The notes beneath the pieces are model-generated. The model made no database searches and was not told the DNA's origin. It saw nothing but the letters and a program-made list of their open reading frames with translations. A stretch of DNA of 64,000 nt from Zygnema cylindricum (taxonomy: Eukaryota; Streptophyta; Zygnematophyceae; Zygnematales; Zygnemataceae): positions 1-64,000 of the forward strand of contig JBBHKE010002473.1 in the NCBI GenBank assembly GCA_037447655.1, read 5' to 3'. A program made the position numbers and the translations under genes. Position 1 is the first letter of the stretch, and each line of letters opens with the position of its first letter. This document shows positions 22,700 to 32,829 of the stretch, piece after piece.

Positions 22700-24164
22700 C
22701 GTTGAATTAGAAAGCTTTAGTTCTCAGTAGATATAGCTGTAAAAGGGAAGATAAGGGAAAAGTTGCGCAACATGGCAGATAGTATTGCACGCTGCATTTC
22801 ATATTCAATATGGGTTGCGATGTCAATGTAGCGTAGCATGGCACTATAGCTATTTACGCTGCATTTTATATCCAAATTGGGTTGCGATGTCAAAGTAGCG
22901 TAGCAAGGCAGTTTTGTAGTACACGCTTCATTTGATATCCATACTTGGCTACGATGTCGAACTAGCGCAGCATAGCAGCATACCAATACACGCTGCATAT
23001 TTTTCGGGTGCACGAAACAAAATTTCCGAGGGAGTGTTGTTTTGAAAAGTCAGTTTTGTGCAACGTGACAGTTTGTGAGGAATTACTAATCGCATTTAAT
23101 ATGGAGGTTTGAATTGATTCATGGGTTGGGGGAGCGAACGTATGTATATACCTGAATTGAATTAAGGGACTCATTCAGTGGTTGAACAAGCATTGAGAAA
23201 TAGACGGCGGATCGCGAAGCGATCCGATGTATAATAATCAAATGTGGAAATAGGCGTCGCCGATACGGCGCAGCTGCGACGCAGACAGGATAACGCTGCT
23301 GTGGTTACTTTAGATAAATATGCGCCGCCGGTATGGAGCAACTGCAGCGCAGATAAGACAACACAGTTGCGGTTATTTTCATATGATCCGTACGGACAAC
23401 GCAATTGACGCAGCTGCAGATAATATGACTTGTATAGATTCTAAGTAATGATGATTGTACAGTAATAGTTGCTTAGTGGTGGCTTAGTGGTAGCTTGTTT
23501 TGTTTGACGTACGAAGGATGCAAAGATGTCGGTGTAAATATTCGTTTTAACAGAGGTTTGTCTTTTTGCTAATTAGTTTATTAGTGTAGATTTGCTCAGT
23601 CTGACATACCTCGAATTATTCGCGTATCCTCACAATAGTTTAGGTAGATGGTAGATATTGGACGGCTTGTATGCCTCCGTACATTCAGTAGTGAACTCTT
23701 TGAGTATAACTTGTAGGACTTAGAATATTTTGATCATCATAGTCACGTTTATCAAAGCAATGGAAGACTATTTTTGCATCTTTGACCAGTTGTTGTGATC
23801 AACGTGTTTGGTTTTTTTATCTGAAACGTTGAGAAGTTATTATATGAAATAAAATCTATATGTGTGTGCAATTTCATTTTATTATGTTATTTCTGTAAGA
23901 TCTTGTGAGAGGTCTAAGTGGTTAGTTAGTGAAACTGTCAGCTGTTTTTGGGAAACTCGGGAGCTTTTATCTTCTAGATGCCTAGGTGGATTTTGCTGTA
24001 ACTTTAGGAGTTTATATTGTATATGGTATACTTTATATCGGTGCATTTTGAGGTGATTCTTTTTTTTGTGGAGTAATCTGTGCTATCTGAAACACAGATG
24101 TTTTTGAGGTAGTCAATGAGTGTTTCCGTGAGTAATCCATGGTTGAAATAGGCTATGGACAACA
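22700..24164 (+). mobile_element. Nested LTR-type insertion in E'
   Basis: It starts CGTTGAATTAGAAAG and ends ..GGCTATGGACAACA. Flanking copies CAATA (22695-22699) and CAATG (24165-24169) form a probable 5-bp target duplication, and removing it rejoins the RT frame. A polypurine-like CGAGGGAG with TGTTGTTTTGAAAAG at about 23032 marks an internal LTR start like that of element F. The 5' LTR is therefore truncated and the 3' LTR is 23032-24164. No coding capacity is seen. Confidence 0.7.
22789..22998 (+). repeat. 67-bp tandem repeat, three copies
   Basis: Copies start at 22789, 22856 and 22923, each opening ACGCTGCATTT or a variant and containing GCGATGTCAAxGTAGCG. A partial fourth begins at 22990. 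The spacing is exactly 67 bp each time. It sits just before the polypurine tract of the nested element. Confidence 0.85.
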
Positions 24165-24550
24165 CAATGGAATAAGAAACTCGATGAGTTTCTTACAGGT
24201 TTGGGATATATTCGGATCAGCTCAGATCACTCGATTTATTTGTTTGAAGATGAGGAAGGAATTATTTTTATTGCAATTTATGTTGATGATTTGCTTATTT
24301 TAAGCAAATCTATGAATAAAATAAATAAGTTGAAAAATGATCTAAAAGGAAGATTTGAGATGAAGGATATGGGAGAAGCAAGGTATATTTTGGGAATTCA
24401 GTTAGAGAGAGACAGAGATAGGAAGATAACAAGATTAACTTAGAAGGAAGCGATTGTAAACATGTTATAGAGATTCTCAATGGATAAGGCTAATAGTTGT
24501 ACCACTCCAATGGAACTAAAGAAGGGAAGTGAGGGGAGTGTAGAAGACGA

Positions 24551-24985
24551 TAAGTCCTTAAATCTCCCCTTATGGCCTTGTTTATAAAACTACAAAGTTT
24601 ATATTTCAACACTCCCCTAAATCTTTACACTCAATTACTCACTCAACCCAATAGCCTCTTTGCAAAACTGCAACTTAGGAGCAGGAAGGGCCTTAGTTAA
24701 CATGTCACCCACCATATTCTCATCCGGTAAATAACACAATTTAATGACTATTGCAAGCACATTTTCTCTAACAAAGTGAAGTATAATATCCATGTGTTTG
24801 CTCTTCGAATGATGGCTAAGGTTAGAGGCAATTGCAATGGCTGCTTGGTTGCCACATCAGATACCTTAAGGACATGTTTGCATATAGCCAAGTTCTTGTA
24901 AAATGGACTTGACCCATAAAAGCTCCTTGAGGGCAGAAGATGCTGCCATACACTCTGACTCCATTGTAGATTTAGCTGTAACCTT
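24551..24985 (-). pseudogene. Copia RNase H fragment (family G)
   Basis: The minus strand encodes the RNase H end KVTAKSTMESECMAASSALK, WVKSILQELGYM, then decayed NQAAIAIAS and KSKHMDI, and ends near a polypurine tract reading (plus strand) ACACTCCCCTAAATC. It is cut on the upstream side by the LTR of F at 24986. It is related to but distinct from A1 (KVVAQSTMEAEY). Confidence 0.65.
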
Positions 24986-26311
24986 TGTTGTTTTTGAAAA
25001 GTTAGTTTCGTGCGAACACATCGTTTCGTGCGTACGCGATGTTTCGTGCGTACGCATTTACGCGATATATTGTGGAGGTTCCAAAGGATTTATGGATTGG
25101 GGAATTAAATGTACACATAAAATTAATGGAGTAATTGAGTGGCGCGAAATGTGAGAGGAAATGGACGGCGGATCGCGAAGCAATCCGACGTGAGATAATC
25201 GACGAAGATAAAATGGTACGTCGCACGTACGAAACATAATGCGACAGATGAAATTTATTACATGGGACGCCGCCGGTACGGAGCGTCGTATTTGACAGGT
25301 GTACTTTAAGTTGTCGCTTATTGCGACATTCATTTATCGAAAATGACGTGTACCTTAAATGCGACAAGGCGCATTTATGACGAAGTACGTGATTTCGGTA
25401 CGGACAGAATTGGATCGTACGAATTGATTTCGGCAAGTTGGTCATGGTATACGTGGAGGGCGAATGTCGTCTACCGATATTTTCAAGGGATCTCATTATC
25501 TTTAATGACGCATTATCTAGTGGACCGTACATATGCGATGTCGGTTCACTACGTGGACTTATCGACAAGTGACTAAGCAAGTTGTCACTTATGACGCGGA
25601 TTTTTGGATGCGTCGGTGTAAATATTTGAAGCATCAATGTTTTGTCTTATTTGAATTAATGATTTAGTGTTGATTAAATAGTTATATTTTACGTGATTAT
25701 GAGGATATCGACACTTTAATTTATGTGTCGTATTTGCAGACAAGTGTACGCTTACGATTGCTTGACTTTCAGGTGTACGCTTACGATTAGTTTGATTTAA
25801 TGACAGTTACGTAATTTACGTTGGTTATTTTGACACTTAGTGATTTGTTAAAAGATCACAAGTGTATATATAGATTTGAGCTTCATTAGAATAAATCATC
25901 AATGCTGGTTAGTAAAGTGGGGACCGAAGATGTAGTATTTTAGGGTTGTCGATTAGGTCATGCACTTTGAATGATATAATGATTATTTGATTATACTTTG
26001 ATTATACTCTTGTTTATGTGTGATGCATTTGTTTTTATTATTTATTTATGTTATTTTATGTTTGTTTGATATGCATTATTTATGCATTTGTCCTAGGGTT
26101 TGTTTATGTCGATTATTCCATCAAACCTTAGATGTTGTCATAGGGTTTATTTATGTTGATTATTCCATGAAACCCTAAATGTTGTTTGTTGCGTCTGTGT
26201 ACGCATATGGAGGATGCATTTCATATGATTGTTCGTCGACCTATTTTTGCTTAGCTTCTTGCATGATAGTTTGGGTTGCTTCTGCGGTCTATTTTAGACC
26301 AAAGAACAACA
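24986..26311 (+). mobile_element. Element F, 5' LTR
   Basis: A 1,326-bp LTR starting TGTTGTTTTTGAAAAG and ending ..AAGAACAACA, so the ends are TGTTG/CAACA. It matches 27235-28545 along its length, including the hairpin near 25168, GCTTCATTAGA and GTCTATTTTAGAC near the end. Non-coding: the small frames inside have no motifs. Confidence 0.8.
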
Positions 26312-26325
26312 GGTTATGGGCCCAC
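26312..26325 (+). promoter_or_regulatory. Half-tRNA primer site of element F
   Basis: GGTTATGGGCCCAC sits immediately after LTR end CAACA. It is the complement of the anticodon arm of plant initiator tRNA-Met. The embedded ATG opens a frame MGPHPIYHMLG that stops after 11 codons, a decayed gag start. Confidence 0.75.
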
Positions 26326-27234
26326 ACCCCATCTATCATATGTTAGGTTAAGTCGATGTAGGTTTTTGTCACACGCATTGTAGCGGGTTAATATTGTCCT
26401 TGCTGGTTGTATTGCAGTAATGGTGTCTGTGTACCCATGAGATCGGCCTTATCATAGTGTTGGTATGTGCCGAGTTTAATCTTGCATCGCCCCAAGGGTT
26501 AACTTAGTGTCAGTGCCGAAATGTCTACCCTCAATGAAAATGATTAATTATGAGAAATGATATTTTATTTTTGGAAAATACATATTCGTTTGATGGAGAG
26601 ATGTGGAAGGTGGAGATTCGACATTTGGGGGAGAGAGATCCGGAAGGTGGAGTTGTGACATGTGGTGGAGAGATCCAAATTTTGTGGATCGATGATTGTT
26701 GAAAATTGGAATTGTAATGCAGATTTTTGAGTTGTTCCATTTTTTTTTGGGAAATATAACATTATTAGAGTTTTTGGAAAAATGAAATTTTTTGGTATTT
26801 TTTTGTATTTGTTTCTTTTAATGTTTTCTTTTAGAGAGTTTGTGGGATCAAGTACGGAGTTTAAAAAATTTAGAAAATTTGAAAGGTTTTAAATTTTGAA
26901 AATTGTTGTGATTCTTTAGTTTTAATTTTTAGTTGAATTTGATAGAATTGTGGGAAGTAGATTCGGATTTAGAAATTGGTAGAAAGAATTTGTTGTAATC
27001 GGAAAAGAAAAAGAAAAAGAAAATTATAAATTATTTTTATAAAATGTAGAAAGCTTTATGGAGGGAGCGGAAGCAGTGGTGGAACAATAGGGGAAAATTT
27101 TGGCGGAGGCAATTGGCGGATTCAGATGGAGGCAGCAGGTGTTGACAATAGTGACAGCTGATGACGTAGATCTATGGAGTGTGACAGATGATGACGTGGC
27201 GTCATGGATTTATGAAACTAAATCTTCGGGGGAG
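26326..27234 (+). mobile_element. Element F interior, non-coding
   Basis: About 0.9 kb between the LTRs with no gag or pol motif. It is partly purine-rich (GGAGAGATG, GGAAGGTGGAG repeats at 26595-26690) and ends in a polypurine tract TCGGGGGAG directly before TGTTG at 27235. Two large LTRs around a non-coding interior make this a LARD-type non-autonomous retrotransposon. Confidence 0.7.
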
Positions 27235-28545
27235 TGTTGCTTTTGAAAGATTCTGTTTCGTACAGGCGTGAGCGTATTTGCGTGCGTACTTTAATACCGG
27301 AAGTAATGTGGAGGCTCGAACGGATTTGCGGATTGGGGATTAAATGTACGAGTAAAATTAATGGACTAATTCATTGGCGCGGATTGCGTTGGGAAATTGA
27401 CGGCGGATCGCGAAGCGATCCGATGTGAAATGTACAAAATGTTTAAAGTGTACGCCGGCCGTACAGAACATAATGCGACAGGCGACATCTATGGAAAAAA
27501 GACGCCGCTGGTACATATAATCAATTTTGGACGGACTTACTTTGAATCTGACAGGCGTAATTTATGGAGAGGTACGCAGTTTCAGTACGGACAAGATTTG
27601 GATGGTACGGTTTGTTTCGGCAAGTGGTTCGAGCTAGACGTGGAGGGCGGACGGCGTCCGCCGACATTTTCAAGGGATCGCATTTTTATGATGACGTATT
27701 ATCAAGTGGATCGTACTTATGCGATGTCGGTTCACTACGTGGTTTTGTCTGCAGGTGACTAAGCAAGATGTCACTAAGTCGTCGGATTTTGCGGACGAGT
27801 CCGTGTAAATATTTGAATTAACATTTTCTTGTCTTATGTGAATTAATATTTTAGTGTTGATTATTACAGTTTCTATTTAGGTGATCATTTAGGGTTTCAC
27901 TAATTTAATTTGTGTGTATGTAGTGTCGTACTTGCAGACAAGTGTACGCTTATGATTGGTCAAATATCAAGTGTACACTTACGGTTAGGCTATTTGTCGT
28001 AGTAGGTTATTATGATTAAATACTATTTAGTGGAAGTTACGTTGGTTAATTTGACACGTGGCGATTTGTTGACAGCTCACAAATGTATATATAGATTTGA
28101 GCTTCATTAGAAAATATCATCTATGCTTAGTGTGAAAAGTAGGGACCAAAGATGTAGTAATTTAGGGTTGCCGATTAGGTCATGCATTTAAATGATACAT
28201 TTATTATCTGATTATACTTTTGTTTATGTGTGATGTATTAATTTATTATTATCTATATTGTTAATTTTATGTTTGTTTGTTATGCATTATTTATGCATTT
28301 GTCCTAGGGTTTTTTGTGATTTTTATGTAACCCTAGTTGTTATTCATGCTTTGTGTAAGCATGCTTGCCCCGTCTGTGTACGGATGATTGCTCTGCCTGT
28401 GTGCGGATGAATGATTGCATCTGTGTATGCATGTATGTTAAATGGAGGATGCATTTCAAATGATTGTCCATTGGCCTAGCTTTGCTTACCTTTTTGGGTG
28501 ATAGTTTGGGTGGCTCTGCGGTCTATTTTAGACGAAAGATCAACA
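27235..28545 (+). mobile_element. Element F, 3' LTR
   Basis: A 1,311-bp LTR, TGTTGCTTTTGAAAG to ..AAAGATCAACA. It contains the perfect hairpin CGGATCGCGAAGCGATCCG at 27404-27422. The flanks outside the two LTRs (ACCTT and AGGAC) do not match and come from different elements, so the target was rearranged after insertion or the pair is chimeric. Confidence 0.8.
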
Positions 28546-30680
28546 AGGACTCTATTTTTAATGTAGTTGGCACAGTTCATGGCTTCTGCCCAAAAAATCT
28601 TTCATATTTTTTTGTCGGCTAACATACTGCATACAATTTTTCCTAGTGTTCGATTCATCCTCTCAGTTACCCCATTTTGTTCCGGGTAATATGGTACAAT
28701 TTTTTGGTGCTGAACTCCTTCATCTCTCAAGTATTCCTCAAATTGGTTAGAGGTATATTTTCCCTTATTATCACTCTTTATTCTCTTAATGGGGGTTCCA
28801 TGGAACTTCTCACTCCATGCTTTATATTCTTTAAAGTAAGTTGGTGTTTCAAACTTTGTTTTTTGGAAGTACACTTTAGAGTATCTAGACCAGTCATTGG
28901 TTATTGTCAACATAAACCTTTTCCCCTCTGACCGAAGGTAATTTTGGTGGTCCCCAAATATCTGTGTGGACCAAATCCTGTACTTTTTCACCCCCATATG
29001 TTGCGGCTTTGGGAAAGGGAAATCTGTGAGCCTTACCTTGAGTACACCCACTATAATCATCCACCATTTCATAATCCCCAAACTAAATGACTTCTACTAC
29101 ACCAAGGTTTTTCATTTCCCTCAGCCTATCAAAATGCACATGCCCCAACTGCTTATGCCAAATCATCAACTTTGGAACACCAACATAGTAAGCATTCTTC
29201 TTTTCATTTCTCACGATAAGCTTAAACATTCTTTTGCTACTCGTATCTGCCGTGAAGTAGACTTCATCCCCATACTTAGTTGTAAAGACTCCCTTTCTAG
29301 TGAAGGTATCAAACTCTTTGTCGTCTAACACACACGTAGAGACAAGATTTTTACTCAGCTGAAGAATGTAGAGTACATGTGAGAAGGTGAGTATATATGT
29401 CATACTCTCCACTCAGACTTTCGGATCTACCGACCCCACTAGATGTGTAGTAACCACTCTCCCATCCCTATACTCTATCTCTACAGTAGAGATCTTTCTT
29501 ACCTTAGTAAAGAGATGCTTATCACGACACATATGCATGGATGCACCTTAGTCGATTATCCATCCTTCTTGTGGAGCTTCTCGAATTGCTCTGAGAGCAC
29601 ACTTCTGTTTCCGAGGAATCTCCTTCTCCTCCAGACTCTCGTCAAGAAAGAGCTCCACGTCCACATACTCAGAGGACTCGTCCTCGGTCTCTCCTTTCAC
29701 TTTTGTTACTACAAGTGCCTTCTTTTTCGCTTCGGAAGAACCCCCTCCACGGCTCTCTTGGAGCCTCAGCTATGATAGCTTGACACAATCCGCTATGAAG
29801 TGTCCCGACTTTTTGTTAAAATGACAAAGACCATTTGGGGGCCTTGGTCCTCCAAACTAATCTCCCTCTCCTTTGTACGGTTTCTTCGGATCCTTCTCCT
29901 ACTCATTTGCTCCTGCAACTAGAGCTTGGATGCTCTTTCCCCCTCTCGTAATCTCAATTGTGTTTTCCTGCACAACGAGCCACTGTGTTCCACTTCCATG
30001 AACTGTCAGTCATTTCTTGTACTCGGTACACTATGTTTTCATACTCGTTGGGTAACTTCATGATGAGAGTGTTAACTTTCATCTTTATTGTACGTGTCAA
30101 CCCGGCACTCTCTGTCACCATATACAAACAAGAGAGATCATTACAGTAGTCCAACATCTTTCCCCATTTGTTAGTATAATTTCCTAACTTTTGTTCAGCC
30201 AACTGGAGCTCCTGAATAATCCCAGCTCAATAGATTTCCACCAAACTCACCCACAACTCCTCGGCCTTGTAAATGTGAAGTTGGGGGGTTGTCAAAGCCT
30301 GAGTGAGATGTCATAGAATGAAGTTTTTGATAGCCATGTTGATGTCTTTCCACGTTTGGGTATCCTTCTCCTCGGTCTTCACGGTCGCCCCTCCGGGTGC
30401 CGTGGTAATAGGGGCAATAGGAGTAAGAAGCGTCTCCTTCCCTTTCCCCTTTTCGGACACACTGCTGTCCCCATCATCTGCCTCCTGTGCTACAGCAGAT
30501 GTTGCTCTAGAAAACCTTATTCCACCAAACCCTGGTGGAGTTCCCTGAGGTGGACGTTTCACTTATCCACTGACAATACCCCATTATCGTTCTTCGCACA
30601 AAGCTCTTCTCATCATGGCTTCCCAATAGATGAACCCAGATCCATTCAAGATGGGCACCCTAGAGGGTGGGCCCATAACT
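28546..30680 (-). pseudogene. Copia element A2 interior (gag to integrase)
   Basis: Minus strand. The gag ATG in the primer site at about 30676 starts MGPPSRVPIL. Gag has a Gly/Ser-rich segment and LGNYTNKWGKMLDYCNDLSC, with a knuckle whose second Cys is lost (CHFNKKSGHFIADC). The protease region is decayed. Then ILTFSHVLYILQLSKNLVST, LMIWHKQLGHVHFDRLREMK and the integrase core ITNDWSRYSKVYFQK, KSDNKGKYTSN, YYPEQNGVTERMN, ending AEAMNCANYIKNRVL near 28560. The element is truncated there, against the 3' LTR of F, with no RT. Several stops and shifts. Confidence 0.8.
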
Positions 30681-31690
30681 TGCAATTCTGTGTCCTCCAT
30701 TGGACTACAGAATTCAGGAAGCCTCTAGGTATTTTTTAACTAACCCATTTTCAGCCACAACCACTACTACCCGAGCAGACAAATTGAAAATCTAACTGCA
30801 CCCCTTTGTAGTGTGGACTCCTGTGAGTGCGTAGCAAAAATAATCACTGAAAACGGCTAACCAACTGATAAATTATGAGGTGGCAAAAATGCCAAGTTTA
30901 TACAAAAACTCTCTAAGAGAGAGAGGTGCCTACCTTTTGAATTCCCTAAGTCTTAAACCCCTCTCACAACCCCTAACTACTAAAGTACACACCAATCACA
31001 CAACTGTAGAGTACACAAAGGTACTACGACCGATGTAATTTTTTGTACGGCCTGTGTACGGCAATGCCATTGGATGGACGCGTGTCTTTCTCTCACTTGT
31101 CCTTATGCTCCCCGGGATTCTTGCTCCTCAATGTTATCTCACCACGTGGCGCCACGTCACGTCACGCCCAAAAACCGCCAAAGCGGCCATTCTAAGATCT
31201 CGGCGATGCTACGCGCCGTCAGATCTAAACCGACTTTTAGTATTAACCGTCGAAACAAATGTCCGGTTCATTTGTTTTGTGTGTGACGTGTCGTACAGTA
31301 TTTGAAGGAATCTCTAAGTATTCTATCCGTAATTGTGTTAATCCAATTAGATCCTCTAAACAACATTTAAATAAATATCACACCTCATGTATTGTAACAA
31401 ACTTCTACGATAGACCGGTTAGAGTTGACGGCTACGCCTCGCTCTGCCGGTCGGAGGTTCGAGTCCTGCCGGACTCAACCTTTTCTTGAGAGTGACATAA
31501 GTCACTCTTTAGTCTTGCTTGTGGAACTAAGGCAACCATGGCTCAACCTCCCTCTCTATCTTTTAGTGACTACAAAAAGTATGGTGGCTAGAGAGAGAAG
31601 GTGGAGGCAGGTTGTCCGTCCTTTTCTTTTTCCTATTTTACTAATCTATTTATACCTAGAAAATACCCTACAAATCTAGTAATTTCAACA
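30681..31690 (-). mobile_element. Copia A2, 5' LTR
   Basis: Plus-strand view TGCAATTCTGTGTCC ... AATTTCAACA, 1,010 bp. It joins the variant primer site AGTTATGGGCCCACC on the gag side and matches the A1 LTR end to end, with clear divergence in the middle. It carries the antisense tRNA-like stretch with GGTTCGAGTCC (31456-31466) and a following hairpin. Confidence 0.75.
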
Positions 31691-31776
31691 ATGTGCATGG
31701 AGGCACCTAAGTCCACAATTCAACTTGTTTCACCTTTCAATCCACCGAAAAGACGTTTCTGCTTACGTGGAATTCA
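31691..31776 (-). pseudogene. Copia element I, protease segment
   Basis: The minus strand reads a gag-pol junction ..RKQKRLFGGLKGE.. and WIVDLGASMH (DSG changed to DLG). It continues in register from 38198-38409 once A1 is removed. Confidence 0.65.
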
Positions 31777-32816
31777 TGCAATTCTGTGTCCTCCATTAGA
31801 CTACAGAATACAGGAAGCCTCTAGATAGTATTTAACTAACCCACTTTAAGCCACGACCACTTCTGCCCAAGAAGGCAAACTGACAATTTGACTGCACCCC
31901 TGTGCAACCTGGACTCCCTTGAGTCCGTAGCAAAAAGAATCACTGAAAACGGCCAACCAGCCGATAAGTTATGAGGCAGTAAAAATGCCAATTTGTACAA
32001 ACTCTCAAAGGGAGAGGTGACTACTTACCAAAATTTTCTAAGTCCTGATTCTCTCTAATAACTCCTATCTACTGAAGTACGGACCAATCAGATTACTGTA
32101 TCGTACACAAAAAATACTACTGCCGATGTACCTTTTGTACGGCCTATGTACGACAAGGCTATTAAGTGGACGCGTGTCCGCTTTTCACTCGTCCGTACGT
32201 TCCTCAAAATTCCTATGACCGAATGTCATCTCTCCACGTGGCTCCAGGTCATGCCACGTCACAAAACGCCAAAGTGACCACTCCAGGATTTCGGCGATGA
32301 TGTGCGCCATTGGATTTTATGCGAAACGCAATCTTAGCCGCAATAAATACTTGCGCGACATTTGTTCCGATGTTGAAATAAAATACGTGGTATCCGTTTT
32401 GAATTAGCGTCGTACGACGTACTTTATATAACTGAATCTATGTACGCCGTATACAGTTCTAGTTAAATGAATTTTATCCACTCGAACTAAATATATATCT
32501 ATCACATTCCATAGCCCTTAGCATTGGTCCTAGTCTATTAGGATAAAGCTGACCGTTATCGGTCACCTTAACGAACCGTAGGTACCGGGATCAAATCTCT
32601 GGTCCGTCAAGTATATTTTTAGTAACCTACTAAAAATAGCTGTCTGTTGAACTAAGGCAGCCATGGATCAACCTCTCTCTCTTACCTTTAGTGACTACAA
32701 CAAGTATGGGGGCTAGAGAGCGGAGGTGGAGGCAGGCTGTCCGTCCTTTTTCTTTTTCCTTTTATAAAACCATATTTAAACCTAGAAAATACTCTAGAAA
32801 TCTATAAATTTCAACA
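31777..32816 (-). mobile_element. Copia A1, 3' LTR
   Basis: 1,040 bp. On the plus strand it starts TGCAATTCTGTGTCC and ends AATTTCAACA, beside the polypurine tract (minus AATAAGGGGAG). ATTCA (31772-31776) against ATTCC (38198-38202) is the target duplication. I count roughly 30 differences from the 5' LTR. Confidence 0.85.
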
Positions 32817-32829
32817 CTCCCCTTATTTT

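Larger units (their letters stand above)
21468..24550 (+). mobile_element. Copia element E', split by a nested LTR element
   Basis: The fragment opens inside integrase (EQNGIAERLN) and runs through NCANYLKNRV, TPYERWTGRKPDVSHLKVFN, GYLLGYDENVKGYRLYDL and the RT start to LYGLK at about 22690. It is then cut by the insertion 22700-24164 and resumes with QWNKKLDEFLTGLGYIRISS, YVDDLLILSKS and GEARYILGIQLERDRD to about 24550. The two halves join in register with A1. The RNase H and 3' LTR are missing. The frame has stops at 21991, 22554 and about 22680, so it is dead. Confidence 0.8.

Noticed and set aside
25002-25637. 211-codon minus-strand frame
   Set aside because: Falls entirely in the 5' LTR of F and is not conserved in the 3' LTR or in F5.
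24986-28545. Target-site duplication for element F
   Set aside because: The five bases outside the LTRs are ACCTT and AGGAC, and the flanks belong to different elements, so no duplication is claimed.
31425-31480. Possible tRNA gene with a B box GGTTCGAGTCC
   Set aside because: Only about 24 bases separate the would-be acceptor strand from the T arm, so D and anticodon arms do not fit. It is better described as a tRNA-like motif inside an LTR.
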